Of a stretch of 64,000 nucleotides of DNA, positions 32,703-41,439 are shown piece by piece; positions within the stretch are counted from its first letter, which is position 1, and every line of letters starts with the position of its first letter. Below the pieces are notes generated by a model. That model saw only the letters and a program-made list of their open reading frames with translations. It was not told where the DNA came from and searched no databases. Source of the stretch: Burkholderia cenocepacia (lineage in GTDB: Bacteria; Pseudomonadota; Gammaproteobacteria; Burkholderiales; Burkholderiaceae); contig NZ_UAQZ01000014.1 in assembly GCF_900446215.1 (NCBI RefSeq), forward strand, positions 186,001 through 250,000, read 5' to 3'. Both the position numbers and the translations under genes were made by a program.

Positions 32703-33713
32703 ATGACTCACGGCAACCACCCTCCCGCGACGCCGCTGCCGCGCCGCACGTTCCTGGCCCAGGCCAGCGCCGGGCTCGCGGCCGGCGTCGCGGCGGCCGC
32801 AGGCGCCTCCCTGCCGGCAACCGCCGCGCCAACGGCGGCGCTCGCCGTACCGGGCGCCACGCCGTTCTGGCCCGACGGCGCGCGCATCGTGATCTCGATC
32901 TCGATGCAGTTCGAAGCAGGCGGACAGCCGCCCACGGGCGCGGACAGCCCGTTTCCGACCGTCGCGTTCCCGCCGTCGGTACCGGTCGATCTCGCCTCGG
33001 CCACCTGGTTCGCGTACGGCTACCGGGAAGGGATTCCGCGCCTGCTCGATCTGTGGGACCGGCACGGCGTGAAAGTGACGTCGCACATGATCGGGGAAGC
33101 CGCGCGCCGGCACCCCGATCTGGCGCGCGAGATCGTGTCGCGCGGCCACGAAGCCGCCGCGCACGGCCCGACGTGGCGCGCGCAATTCACGATGAGCCGC
33201 GACGACGAGCGCCGCTTCCTGACCGAAGCACGCGACATGGTCGAAGCGGTGACCGGCCAGCGTCCGACCGGCTACAACTGCAACTGGCTGCGGCGCGGAC
33301 CGCATACGTTGTCGCTGCTGCAGGAACTCGGCTACACGTATCACATCGACGACGTCAGTCGCGACGAACCGTTCGTCGAGACCGTCGGCGGTCGCGATTT
33401 CGCCGTGGTTCCGTACACGCTGCGCAACAACGACATCCTGCTGATCGAAGGCCGCCACTACACGCCGGCGATGTTCCTCGAGCAGATCAAGCTCGATTTC
33501 GACCAGTTGTACGCGGAAGCCGGGCAGCGGCGCAGACTGATGTCGATCAGTGCGCACGACCGGATCAGCGGCACGCCGCAGATGGTCCGCGCGTGGGACG
33601 ACTTCCTGCACTACGCGCGATCACATCCGGGGGTCGCTTTCATGCGCAAGGACGATATTGCGCGCTTCGCGCTGCGCAACCCGTCGACGCTGCGCGAGAC
33701 CGAAACGATCTGA
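32703..33713 (+). CDS. Tat-exported polysaccharide deacetylase family protein (PuuE-like)
   Basis: 336 aa. Twin-arginine signal (LPRRTFLAQASAGLAAGVAA, cleavage after ATAA). The NodB-homology barrel is of the PuuE/peptidoglycan-deacetylase branch: RIPRLLDLWDRHGVKVTSHM, IVSRGHEAAAHGPTWRAQ, TGYNCNWLRRGPHTLSLLQE and a late SISAHDRISGTPQM His motif. Related enzymes cleave allantoin-like amides or N-acetyl groups in a metal-dependent way. Export by Tat suggests the metal is loaded in the cytoplasm. It starts 11 bp after the SnoaL gene and the ribosome site is GGAGGGA. Confidence 0.88.
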   Translation: MTHGNHPPATPLPRRTFLAQASAGLAAGVAAAAGASLPATAAPTAALAVPGATPFWPDGARIVISISMQFEAGGQPPTGADSPFPTVAFPPSVPVDLASATWFAYGYREGIPRLLDLWDRHGVKVTSHMIGEAARRHPDLAREIVSRGHEAAAHGPTWRAQFTMSRDDERRFLTEARDMVEAVTGQRPTGYNCNWLRRGPHTLSLLQELGYTYHIDDVSRDEPFVETVGGRDFAVVPYTLRNNDILLIEGRHYTPAMFLEQIKLDFDQLYAEAGQRRRLMSISAHDRISGTPQMVRAWDDFLHYARSHPGVAFMRKDDIARFALRNPSTLRETETI

Positions 33714-33750
33714 CCGGATGCCGTTCAACTCATCACCAGGAATGACCTTC

Positions 33751-34464
33751 ATGAATGATCCGCTCCACGGCAAGAACGTCCTCGTCGTCGGAGGCAGCTC
33801 CGGCATCGGCGCCGCCACCGCGGCGGCTTTCGCGCGACACGGCGCGCGCGTGACGATCGCGTCGCGCGATCCGGGCAGGTTCGACGTCGATGCCATGCCG
33901 GGCGCGCACGTGCGGACCGAAACGCTCGACATCACCGATACGGCGGACGTCGATGCGTTCTGCGCGCGCGCCGGCCAGTTCGACCACGTCGTGATTTCGG
34001 CCGCGAAGACGGCCACGGGCGCAGTCCGTGCGCTGCCGCTTGCCGACGCGCAGGCTGCGATGGACAGCAAGTTCTGGGGCGCGTACCGCATCGCCCGCGC
34101 GATCGATATCGCGCCCGGCGGCTCGCTGACGTTCGTGTCGGGCTACCTCAGCGTGCGACCGAGCGCGTCGTCGGTGCTGCAAGGCGCGATCAATGCGGCG
34201 CTCGAGGCGCTCGCCCGCGGCCTGGCGCTCGAGCTCGCGCCGGTTCGCGTGAATACCGTGTCGCCGGGCCTGATCGCGACGCCGCTGTGGGACAAGCTCG
34301 CGCCCGATGCACGCGACGCGATGTATGCCGGCGCGGCCCGGCGGCTTCCGGCCCGCAGGGTCGGCCAGCCGGAGGATGTCGCGAATGCGGTCCTGTATCT
34401 GGCGGCCACGCCTTATGCAACCGGTTCGACGGTACTGATCGACGGCGGCGGCGCGATTGCGTGA
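33751..34464 (+). CDS. SDR-fold protein without the catalytic Tyr-x3-Lys
   Basis: 237 aa Rossmann protein. The nucleotide-binding motif VLVVGGSSGIGAATAAAF and the later NTVSPGLIATPLWDKL and GQPEDVANAVLYLA segments are typical of short-chain dehydrogenases. Where the catalytic YxxxK should stand, the sequence reads SASSVLQGAINAALEALARG, so Tyr and Lys are replaced (Gln and Asn by alignment). A Ser remains upstream (FVSGYLS). It may be a non-redox binder or use another mechanism. ATG at 33751 with AGGA upstream; ATGs at 33742 and 33718 are possible. Third gene of the operon. Confidence 0.85.
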   Translation: MNDPLHGKNVLVVGGSSGIGAATAAAFARHGARVTIASRDPGRFDVDAMPGAHVRTETLDITDTADVDAFCARAGQFDHVVISAAKTATGAVRALPLADAQAAMDSKFWGAYRIARAIDIAPGGSLTFVSGYLSVRPSASSVLQGAINAALEALARGLALELAPVRVNTVSPGLIATPLWDKLAPDARDAMYAGAARRLPARRVGQPEDVANAVLYLAATPYATGSTVLIDGGGAIA

Positions 34465-34483
34465 CGCATGCGGTCATGACAAA

Positions 34484-34515
34484 ACGCCCCGCGTTCCGTG
34501 AGGAACGCGGGGCGT
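34484..34515 (-). terminator. Terminator hairpin of scoAB
   Basis: A 14-bp stem ACGCCCCGCGTTCC/GGAACGCGGGGCGT with a 4-nt loop; on the minus strand it runs into TTTT, 26 bp after the scoB stop. It may also block read-through from the plus-strand SDR gene. Confidence 0.8.
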
Positions 34516-34540
34516 CGAGCATGACGCAACGACGTGATGC

Positions 34541-35182
34541 TCAGGCCACGGCGCTGACGTCGAGCGGTGCGCCCGTCTTCGACTGGATCTCTTCGGCGCT
34601 CACGCCGTCGGCGAGTTCGAGCACCTTCAGGCCGGCCGGCGTCACTTCGATCACGCCGAGATCGGTGATGATCAGGTCGACCACGCCGACGCCCGTCAGC
34701 GGCAGATTGCATTCGTCGAGGATCTTGTGCTGATCGCCTTTCGCGACATGCTCCATCAGCACGACGACACGCCCCACGCCCGCGACGAGGTCCATCGCGC
34801 CGCCCATCCCCTTGATCATCTTGCCCGGGATCATCCAGTTCGCGAGGTCGCCCTGCTTGCTGACCTGCATCGCACCGAGGATCGCGAGGTTGATGTGGCC
34901 GCCGCGGACCATCGCGAACGAATCGGCCGACGAGAAGATCGACGAGCCCGGCAGCGTCGTGACGGTCTGCTTGCCGGCGTTGATGAGATCGGCGTCGACT
35001 TCGTCTTCGGTCGGCGACGGGCCGATGCCGAGCAGGCCGTTCTCCGACTGCAGCCACACCTCGACGCCTTCCGGCACGTGGTTCGCGACGAGCGTCGGCA
35101 GGCCGATGCCGAGGTTCACGTAGAAGCCGTCCTGCAGTTCCTTCGCCGCGCGCGCGGCCATCTGGTCACGATTCCAGGCCAT
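34541..35182 (-). CDS. scoB: 3-oxoacid (succinyl-CoA:acetoacetate) CoA-transferase subunit B
   Basis: 213 aa. The subunit carries the CoA-ester glutamate: EVWLQSENGLLGIGPSPTED (the Glu in SENG is catalytic). Other blocks: FYVNLGIGLPTLVANHVPEG, HINLAILGAMQVSKQGDLAN and GVVDLIITDLGVIEVTPAGL. With ScoA it moves CoA from succinyl-CoA to acetoacetate, letting ketone bodies and polyhydroxybutyrate products enter the TCA cycle. One base separates it from scoA. Confidence 0.96.
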   Translation of the reverse strand: MAWNRDQMAARAAKELQDGFYVNLGIGLPTLVANHVPEGVEVWLQSENGLLGIGPSPTEDEVDADLINAGKQTVTTLPGSSIFSSADSFAMVRGGHINLAILGAMQVSKQGDLANWMIPGKMIKGMGGAMDLVAGVGRVVVLMEHVAKGDQHKILDECNLPLTGVGVVDLIITDLGVIEVTPAGLKVLELADGVSAEEIQSKTGAPLDVSAVA

Positions 35183-35183
35183 G

Positions 35184-35888
35184 TCAGTCTCCTTTCGCGC
35201 GTACGACGCGTTGTTCGATGCGTTTTTCGGGCGTCGCGTTCAGCACGATGCGCTGCACGAAGATCCCCGGCGTATGGACCTGGTCCGGATCGAGCGCACC
35301 GTTCTCGACGATCTCCTCGACCTCCGCCACGGTGATCTTGCCGGCCATCGCGCACATCGGGTTGAAGTTGCGCGCGGTGCGGCGGTAAATGAGGTTGCCG
35401 GACTTGTCGGCCTTCCATGCCTTGACGAGCGCGACGTCGGCCGTCAGCGACGGCTCGAGCACGTAGTGGCGATCGCCGAACTGGCGCGTTTCCTTGCCTT
35501 CCGCGATCACGGTGCCGTAGCCGGTATTCGTGAAGAACGCGGGGATGCCCGCGCCGCCCGCGCGCAGCTTTTCGGCGAGCGTGCCCTGCGGCGTGAATTC
35601 AAGCTCGAGTTCGCCGGCCAGGTACTGGCGCTCGAACTCCTTGTTCTCGCCGACGTACGACGAGATCATCTTCTTGATCTGGCGCGTTTCCAGCAGCAGG
35701 CCGAGGCCGAAACCGTCGACGCCCGCGTTGTTGCTGATGCAGGTGATGCCCTTGACGGCCGAATCGCGCAACGCCGCGATCAGCGCCTCGGGAATCCCGC
35801 ACAGGCCGAAGCCGCCCACCGCGAAGGTCTGTCCGTCGCGGACGATCCCCTCCAGCGCGGCAGCCGCGCTTGGATAGACTTTGTTCAT
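35184..35888 (-). CDS. scoA: 3-oxoacid CoA-transferase subunit A
   Basis: 234 aa: FAVGGFGLCGIPEALIAALR (CoA-transferase family I signature), ITCISNNAGVDGFGLGLLLE, IKKMISSYVGENKEFERQYL and LVKAWKADKSGNLIYRRTAR. Partner of ScoB in the same operon. The first part, MNKVYPSAAAALEGIVRDGQ, is the typical start. A 14-bp palindrome lies 43 bp upstream. Confidence 0.96.
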   Translation of the reverse strand: MNKVYPSAAAALEGIVRDGQTFAVGGFGLCGIPEALIAALRDSAVKGITCISNNAGVDGFGLGLLLETRQIKKMISSYVGENKEFERQYLAGELELEFTPQGTLAEKLRAGGAGIPAFFTNTGYGTVIAEGKETRQFGDRHYVLEPSLTADVALVKAWKADKSGNLIYRRTARNFNPMCAMAGKITVAEVEEIVENGALDPDQVHTPGIFVQRIVLNATPEKRIEQRVVRAKGD

Positions 35889-35930
35889 CAGTTGTCCCTT
35901 CCTCTATGGAAACCAGCAAAACCGGTTCAC

Positions 35931-35944
35931 GCGCCACGTGGCGC
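35931..35944. promoter_or_regulatory. 14-bp perfect palindrome upstream of scoA
   Basis: GCGCCACGTGGCGC, 43 bp before the scoA start and 165 bp before the divergent luxR-type gene. The position and symmetry suggest an operator. No regulator can be assigned from sequence. Confidence 0.4.
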
Positions 35945-36108
35945 AAGCCCGCCGCATCATTCTATGCATGCGCGGCAAAGCCTGCGTCGAGGCACGCTGT
36001 TTTTATGTCGCGACACACCGCCGCGAGATGCCTGAAAGGGTACGATGTGACGCCGATGCGGCACAATACGCAAAAATACATAAGCATTTGCCTCCGCTTG
36101 CCTGCGCC

Positions 36109-36654
36109 ATGCCCGATCTCGATTACCAGACCGCCTTCCATCTCGCGCCGCTCGGCCTCGTGCTGTCGCGCGACCGCGTGATCGAGGACTGCAACGACGC
36201 GCTCGCGTCGATCTTCCGCTGTGCGCGGGCCGACCTGATCGGAAAATCGTACGCGGTGCTCTACCCGTCGACGGACGAATTCCAGCGGATCGGCGAGCGC
36301 ATCGCACGCGTGATGGTCGCGAACGGCATCTACTCGGATGACAGAATCATGAAACGCGCGGACGGCGAGCTGTTCTGGTGCCACGTGACGGGCCGCGCGC
36401 TCGACCGCACCGCACCGCTTGCGGCCGGCGTCTGGACCTTCGAGGATTTGAGCGCGACGCGCCGCGTCGCGGTCGAGCTGACCCCGCGCGAGCGCGAGAT
36501 CGCCGCGCAGCTCGCGACCGGCAAGACCAGCAAGCAGATCGGGCGCGTGCTCGACATCAGCTCGCGCACGGTCGACATCTACCGCGCCCGGCTGATGCGC
36601 AAATACGGAACGAACAATACGCCGGAGCTGCTGCAGCGCCTGCTCGGACAGTGA
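36109..36654 (+). CDS. PAS-LuxR transcriptional regulator
   Basis: 181 aa. A PAS domain (about 5-115: FHLAPLGLVLSRDRVIEDCN, ARADLIGKSYAVLYPSTDEF, RADGELFWCHVTGRALDRTA) is followed by a LuxR HTH (about 120-178: ELTPREREIAAQLATGKTSK, QIGRVLDISSRTVDIYRARL). It is a one-component sensor-regulator with no receiver domain. It is divergent from scoAB and could regulate it. An upstream open frame has no family features, so the ATG at 36109 was chosen. Confidence 0.88.
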   Translation: MPDLDYQTAFHLAPLGLVLSRDRVIEDCNDALASIFRCARADLIGKSYAVLYPSTDEFQRIGERIARVMVANGIYSDDRIMKRADGELFWCHVTGRALDRTAPLAAGVWTFEDLSATRRVAVELTPREREIAAQLATGKTSKQIGRVLDISSRTVDIYRARLMRKYGTNNTPELLQRLLGQ

Positions 36655-36782
36655 ACGCGCGTCGCATCGCGGCGCTCGAATGACGATCGGCCGCACACGG
36701 CGGCCGATCCGGGGAAACATCGGGGCAACAACGAACACGGCGCGCCACCGGCAACCCGGTGCCGGCCTGCCGATAGCCGCGC

Positions 36783-37232
36783 TCAGCCGACTTTCGTCGC
36801 GAGCGCGTGCTCGATCGTGTCGCGCAACAGTTGCGGCAGTGGCACCGACTTGCCGAGCGCGTAATCGACCCACACGCAACGCGCGTTGCCGCGGGCATAG
36901 ACATGCTGCGGATCGTCCGCGCGCGTGAGCTCGAACCCGGTGTCGAAACTGCTTCGGCCGGGCTTCGCGGCCGACATCTTCGCGATCACGTCGCCCGGAT
37001 AGTGCAGCTGCTTGAGGAACTCCATCGACGCGGTGACGATGACGGGCCCCTGCCCCTCGCCGTTGCCGCCGGCAATGCCGAGCTGCTCGAACCACGAAAT
37101 CCGCGCCTGCTCCATGTAGCGGAAATAAACCGTGTTGTTCACATGGCCGAACGCGTCCATGTCGCCCCAGCGGATCGGCATCGACATCTCAAAAACGGGG
37201 GAGTAATCGTTTGTTGCGTTTGTTGCGCTCAT
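36783..37232 (-). CDS. Acyl-CoA thioesterase, 4HBT hot-dog fold
   Basis: 149 aa: MPIRWGDMDAFGHVNNTVYF is the 4HBT signature with the catalytic Asp region, followed by YMEQARISWFEQLG and VIVTASMEFLKQLHYPGDVI. Such proteins hydrolyse acyl-CoA esters. It sits 32 bp after an SDR gene, opposite ETF-QO, so a role in fatty-acid or branched-chain catabolism is likely. Confidence 0.9.
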   Translation of the reverse strand: MSATNATNDYSPVFEMSMPIRWGDMDAFGHVNNTVYFRYMEQARISWFEQLGIAGGNGEGQGPVIVTASMEFLKQLHYPGDVIAKMSAAKPGRSSFDTGFELTRADDPQHVYARGNARCVWVDYALGKSVPLPQLLRDTIEHALATKVG

Positions 37233-37264
37233 TGCAGTCTTCTTTGTTGCTGAATGTCATCCGC

Positions 37265-38047
37265 TCACGCGAGGCCGAAGCCGTCGTCCGCGGAGATGAT
37301 CGAACCATTGATGAACTGCGACTCGTCGGCCGCGAGCAGCAACAACAGCCCGTCGAGATCCTGCGGCTTGCCGACACGCCGGCGCGGCAGCATCGACTGC
37401 AGCTTCTGGCCCTGCTCGGTTTCCCACAGGTAATGATTGATTTCGGTATCGATATAGCCCGGACAGATCGCGTTCACGTTGATCCCGTGGCGGCCCCACT
37501 CCAGCGCCATCGCGCGCGTCATCTGCACGACCGCGGCCTTGCTCATCGCGTACAGCCCGATCTGCGGGAATACGCGCAGCCCGGCCACCGACGCGATGTT
37601 GATGATCCGGCACGGCGGCTTGCCGTTGCCGCCGCCGTTTGCGCGCATGATCATCCGCTTCGCGACTTCCTGCGCGACGAAAAATGCGCCGCGCGTATTC
37701 GTATCGAACACGAACTCGAAATCCGCGGGCGTCACGTCGACGAGCTTCTGCATCGTCGACACGCCCGAATTGTTCACGAGGATGTCGATCGTGCCGGCTT
37801 CCGTCTCCGCATGCGCGACGGCCGCCTTGATGCTCTGGACGTCGGTCACGTCGAGCGACACGACGTGCGCCGCGCCGCCCGCCGCCTCGATCTCCGCGCG
37901 CAACTCCTTCAGGCGCTCGACGCGGCGGCTCGCGAGCACGACCTTCGCGCCGGCCTGCGACAGCACCTGCGCAAAACGCTGCCCGAGGCCGCTCGATGCG
38001 CCCGTGACCAGCGCAACCTTGCCTTCCAGATTGATCGATCGACCCAT
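37265..38047 (-). CDS. SDR-family oxidoreductase (3-hydroxyacyl/oxoacyl type)
   Basis: 260 aa classical SDR: VALVTGASSGLGQRFAQVL, NNSG, catalytic Ser in IINIASVAGL, Tyr/Lys in LYAMSKAAVVQMTRAMALEW, and ICPGYIDTEIN. All catalytic residues are present, unlike the SDR at 33751. It is probably a hydroxyacyl dehydrogenase in beta-oxidation, judged by neighbours only. ATG at 38047 with an AAGGGGA ribosome site. It is the first gene of an operon with the thioesterase. Confidence 0.9.
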   Translation of the reverse strand: MGRSINLEGKVALVTGASSGLGQRFAQVLSQAGAKVVLASRRVERLKELRAEIEAAGGAAHVVSLDVTDVQSIKAAVAHAETEAGTIDILVNNSGVSTMQKLVDVTPADFEFVFDTNTRGAFFVAQEVAKRMIMRANGGGNGKPPCRIINIASVAGLRVFPQIGLYAMSKAAVVQMTRAMALEWGRHGINVNAICPGYIDTEINHYLWETEQGQKLQSMLPRRRVGKPQDLDGLLLLLAADESQFINGSIISADDGFGLA

Positions 38048-38122
38048 TTGCACATCCCCTTTCGATGTCGTTTCGCCGGCCCGGGCGGCTCAGCCCGAGC
38101 GGCATTACCCTAGCACAAAAAA

Positions 38123-38138
38123 TAGAACGATCGTGCTA
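38123..38138. promoter_or_regulatory. TetR-type palindromic operator between SDR and ETF-QO genes
   Basis: TAGAACGATCGTGCTA: a 16-bp palindrome with one mismatch per half-site and ACGATCGT at the centre. It lies 76 bp upstream of the SDR start and 89 bp upstream of the etf-QO start, ideal for co-regulating both. Similar ACGATCGT-centred sites are described for TetR regulators of fatty-acid degradation in betaproteobacteria; the match to a specific regulator is inference. Confidence 0.6.
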
Positions 38139-38226
38139 ATCTACCTGCATGTTGTTGCGGCAAGCGTTTCGTTTCGCAGACAATACGCTCCCGAATAAAA
38201 GCATTCTAACGGTTAGAGGAACGCCA

Positions 38227-39900
38227 ATGACCCCCGCAAGCCTCATCGAGCAATACGGCCCGCGCGAATCGATGGAATACGACGTCGTGATCGTCGGCGG
38301 CGGCCCCGCCGGGCTGTCGGCGGCGATCCGGCTCAAGCAGCTGGCCGCCGAGAAAGGCGCCGAGATCGGCGTGTGCGTGCTCGAGAAGGGTTCCGAGATC
38401 GGCGCGCACATCCTGTCGGGCGCGGTGATGGACCCGCGCGCGATCACCGAGCTGTTTCCCGACTGGAAGGAACGCGGCGCGCCGCTCGACGTCGAGGTGA
38501 CGGAAGACCGCTTCCTGTTCCTGTCCGAGAAGAGCGCGGTCACGACGCCGAACTGGGCGCTGCCCGACAACTTCAAGAATCACGGCAATTACGTGATCTC
38601 GCTGGGCAACGTCACGCGCTGGCTGGGCCAGCAGGCGGAAGCCTTGGGCGTCGAGATCTTCCCCGGCTTCCCCGCCGCGGAGATTCTCTACAACGACGAC
38701 GGCTCGGTCAAAGGCGTCGCGACCGGCAACATGGGCGTGGGCAAGGACGGCGAGCCGACCGAGAACTTCCAGCTCGGCATGGAGCTGCACGCGAAGTACA
38801 CGCTGTTCGCCGAAGGCTGCCGCGGCCATCTCGGCCGCCAACTGATCTCGAAATTCAAGCTCGACGCGAACGCCGATCCGCAGGCGTACGGGATCGGCAT
38901 CAAGGAACTGTGGGAAATCGATCCGGCCAAGCACAAGCCCGGCCTCGTGATCCACACGGCCGGCTGGCCGCTGAAGTCCGATACGTACGGCGGCTCGTTC
39001 CTGTATCACATGGACAACAACCAGGTCGTGGTCGGCTTCGTGGTGGGCCTGGGCTACACGAACCCGTACCTGTCGCCGTTCGAGGAATTCCAGCGCTACA
39101 AGACGCACCCGTCGATCCGCGCATTCCTCGAAGGCGGCAAGCGCGTGTCGTACGGCGCGCGCGCGATCACGGCCGGCGGCCTGCTGTCGCTGCCGAAGAC
39201 GGTGTTCCCGGGCGGCGCGCTGATCGGCGACGACGCGGGTTTCCTGAACGCGTCGCGGATCAAGGGCAGCCACGCTGCGATCAAGACCGGCATGCTGGCG
39301 GCTGATGCGGCATTCGACGCGGTGCAAGCCGGCCGTCAGTCGGACGAGCTCAATGCGTATCCGGATGCGTTCAAGCAATCGTGGCTGTACACGGAGCTGT
39401 ACCGCGCGCGCAACTTCAAGCAGTGGATGGCCAAGGGCCTGTATCTGGGCACGCTGATGGTCGGGCTCGAGCAGAAGGTGATGGGCGGCAACGTGCCGTG
39501 GACGCTGCATCACCAGCATGCGGACCACGAGATGCTGAAGCCGGCGTCGCAGTGCGAGCCGATCGCGTATCCGAAGCCGGACGGCAAGCTGACGTTCGAC
39601 CGGCTGTCGTCGGTGTTCATCTCGAACACGAACCACGAGGAGAACCAGCCGGCGCACCTGACGCTGAAGGATGCGAGCGTGCCGGTGAACGTGAACCTGC
39701 GTACCTACGCGGGGCCGGAGGCACGCTTTTGCCCGGCGGCGGTGTACGAGTTCGTGAAGAACGACGACGGCAGCGAGCGCCTCGTGATCAACGCGCAGAA
39801 CTGCGTGCACTGCAAGACCTGCGACATCAAGGACCCGACGCAGAACATCGTGTGGGTCACGCCGGAAGGCGGCGGCGGGCCGAATTACCCGAACATGTAA
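38227..39900 (+). CDS. Electron-transfer flavoprotein-ubiquinone oxidoreductase
   Basis: 557 aa. ETF-QO passes electrons from beta-oxidation and amino-acid dehydrogenases (via ETF) to ubiquinone at the inner membrane. FAD-binding GGGPAGLSAAIRLKQLA (about 20-40), the ubiquinone and membrane-surface region in the middle (TAGWPLKSDTYGGSFLYHMD), a second FAD motif (GGALIGDDAGFLNASRIKGS) and a C-terminal [4Fe-4S] cluster with CVHCKTCDIKDP plus an upstream Cys (FCPAAVYEF). ATG at 38227 with an AGAGGAA ribosome site; an upstream frame of 26 codons is not part of the family. A TetR-type operator lies upstream. Confidence 0.97.
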   Translation: MTPASLIEQYGPRESMEYDVVIVGGGPAGLSAAIRLKQLAAEKGAEIGVCVLEKGSEIGAHILSGAVMDPRAITELFPDWKERGAPLDVEVTEDRFLFLSEKSAVTTPNWALPDNFKNHGNYVISLGNVTRWLGQQAEALGVEIFPGFPAAEILYNDDGSVKGVATGNMGVGKDGEPTENFQLGMELHAKYTLFAEGCRGHLGRQLISKFKLDANADPQAYGIGIKELWEIDPAKHKPGLVIHTAGWPLKSDTYGGSFLYHMDNNQVVVGFVVGLGYTNPYLSPFEEFQRYKTHPSIRAFLEGGKRVSYGARAITAGGLLSLPKTVFPGGALIGDDAGFLNASRIKGSHAAIKTGMLAADAAFDAVQAGRQSDELNAYPDAFKQSWLYTELYRARNFKQWMAKGLYLGTLMVGLEQKVMGGNVPWTLHHQHADHEMLKPASQCEPIAYPKPDGKLTFDRLSSVFISNTNHEENQPAHLTLKDASVPVNVNLRTYAGPEARFCPAAVYEFVKNDDGSERLVINAQNCVHCKTCDIKDPTQNIVWVTPEGGGGPNYPNM

Positions 39901-39908
39901 CCTGCCGG

Positions 39909-39938
39909 AACGCGCCGCCACGAGCGGCGCGTTTTTTT
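39909..39938 (+). terminator. Intrinsic terminator of ETF-QO
   Basis: AACGCGCCGC-CACGA-GCGGCGCGTT followed by seven T residues, 8 bp after the stop. Confidence 0.93.
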
Positions 39939-39963
39939 GGGACATGGCACACCGCCACAAACG

Positions 39964-39996
39964 AAACGGGGCGCTGCTTGAAGCAGCGCCCCGTTT
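39964..39996. terminator. Second, near-symmetric hairpin between ETF-QO and aroC
   Basis: AAACGGGGCGCTGC and GCAGCGCCCCGTTT form a 14-bp stem with a 5-nt loop. Plus strand ends in GTTTT, minus strand in CGTTTCG. It backs up the ETF-QO terminator or serves aroC on the minus strand, 55 bp after its stop. Confidence 0.7.
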
Positions 39997-40050
39997 TGCA
40001 TGCTGGGCAGGCCACCAGGCGAGGCGCCTCCGCGCCTCCCCTGCTTTGTA

Positions 40051-41151
40051 TCAGGTCGCGCTGCCGGCGATCTTCGGCGTGGGCGTCTCGACGTCGCCGC
40101 ACTGCGCACGATGGCGCAACGCATGGTCGATCAGCACCAGCGCGAGCATCGATTCCGCGATCGGCGTCGCGCGAATGCCGACGCACGGATCGTGGCGACC
40201 GAAGGTTTCGACCGTCGCCTCTTCCCCGGACTTCGTGATCGAGCGGCGCGGCGTGCGGATGCTCGAGGTCGGCTTGATCGCGATCGACACGGTGATGTCC
40301 TGCCCCGTCGAAATCCCGCCGAGCACACCGCCCGCGTGGTTGCCGACGAAACCGGCCGGCGTCAGTTCGTCGCCGTGCACCGAGCCGCGCTGCGCGACGC
40401 TGTCGAAGCCCGCGCCGATCTCGACGCCCTTCACCGCGTTGATGCTCATCATCGCCTTCGCGATATCGGCATCGAGCCGGTCGAACACCGGCTCGCCCCA
40501 GCCGACCGGCACGCCCGACGCGACGACGTCGATGCGCGCGCCGATCGAATCGCCCTCCTTGCGCAGCGCATCCATGTACGCTTCGAGTTCCGGCACGACC
40601 GCTGCATTCGGCGAGAAGAACGGGTTCTCGTGCACGTGCGACCAGTCGACGAACGGCACGTCGATTTCGCCGAGGCCGCTCATGTAGCCGCGCACCTCGA
40701 CCCCGAAGCGCTCGCGCAGCCACTTCTTCGCGACCGCGCCGGCGCCGACGATCGGCGCGGTCAGGCGCGCGGACGAGCGGCCGCCGCCGCGGTAGTCGCG
40801 GATGCCGTATTTCTGCCAGTAGGTGTAGTCCGCGTGGCCGGGACGGAACGTCTCGACGATGTTGCCGTAATCCTTGCTGCGCTGGTCGGTGTTGCGGATC
40901 AGCAGCGCGATCGGCGTGCCGGTCGTCACGCCCTCGAACACGCCCGACAGGATCTCGACCTCGTCGGCCTCCTGCCGCTGCGTCACGTGCCGCGACGTGC
41001 CCGGCTTGCGGCGGTCGAGCTCGACCTGGATGTCGGCTTCGGTCAGCCCCATCCCCGGCGGGCAGCCGTCGATCACGCAGCCGATCGCGGGACCGTGCGA
41101 TTCGCCGAAGGTCGTGACAGTGAAAAGCGTGCCGAGGGTATTGCCGGACAT
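40051..41151 (-). CDS. aroC: Chorismate synthase
   Basis: 366 aa. Makes chorismate from 5-enolpyruvylshikimate-3-phosphate with reduced FMN, the last common step to aromatic amino acids, folate and quinones. Signatures: [19 protein letters not shown] (site 1), [20 protein letters not shown] (site 2) and [20 protein letters not shown] (site 3). The ATG at 41151 ([20 protein letters not shown]) is the usual start; an ATG 15 bp earlier is possible. Confidence 0.98.
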
Positions 41152-41394
41152 GATGGAACCGCCCAAAGAGAAATGGGCAAACCGATGCGCTGCCGGGGCC
41201 GCGGGCAGGTCGATCGTTTGCCGGTCGAGAAAAAGAGGTAAACCGCTATTATGCCAGCCGTCCCGGGCCCGCGGGCCGCGTGAACCGTTCAGACCACACG
41301 GGCCGGCGCGGATAAGGGCAGAGGCAACGCGGTACGGCGATCGCAGGCCCTCGGTGTTACGCGCGGGAGCCGCCGAACCGCGGCCCCCATCCCG

Positions 41395-41428
41395 GCCCGG
41401 CGCGCGGATCGATCATTCCGCGCCGGGC
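41395..41428 (-). terminator. Hairpin after the MFS/acyltransferase fusion gene
   Basis: GCCCGGCGCG/CGCGCCGGGC, a 10-bp inverted repeat with a 14-nt loop just after the stop at 41440. No T-run follows, so it may act as a 3' stabiliser or a factor-assisted terminator. The rest of the 41152-41439 spacer has only a CATAAT-like -10 for aroC near 41250. Confidence 0.4.
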
Positions 41429-41439
41429 TCGGCGCCCGC

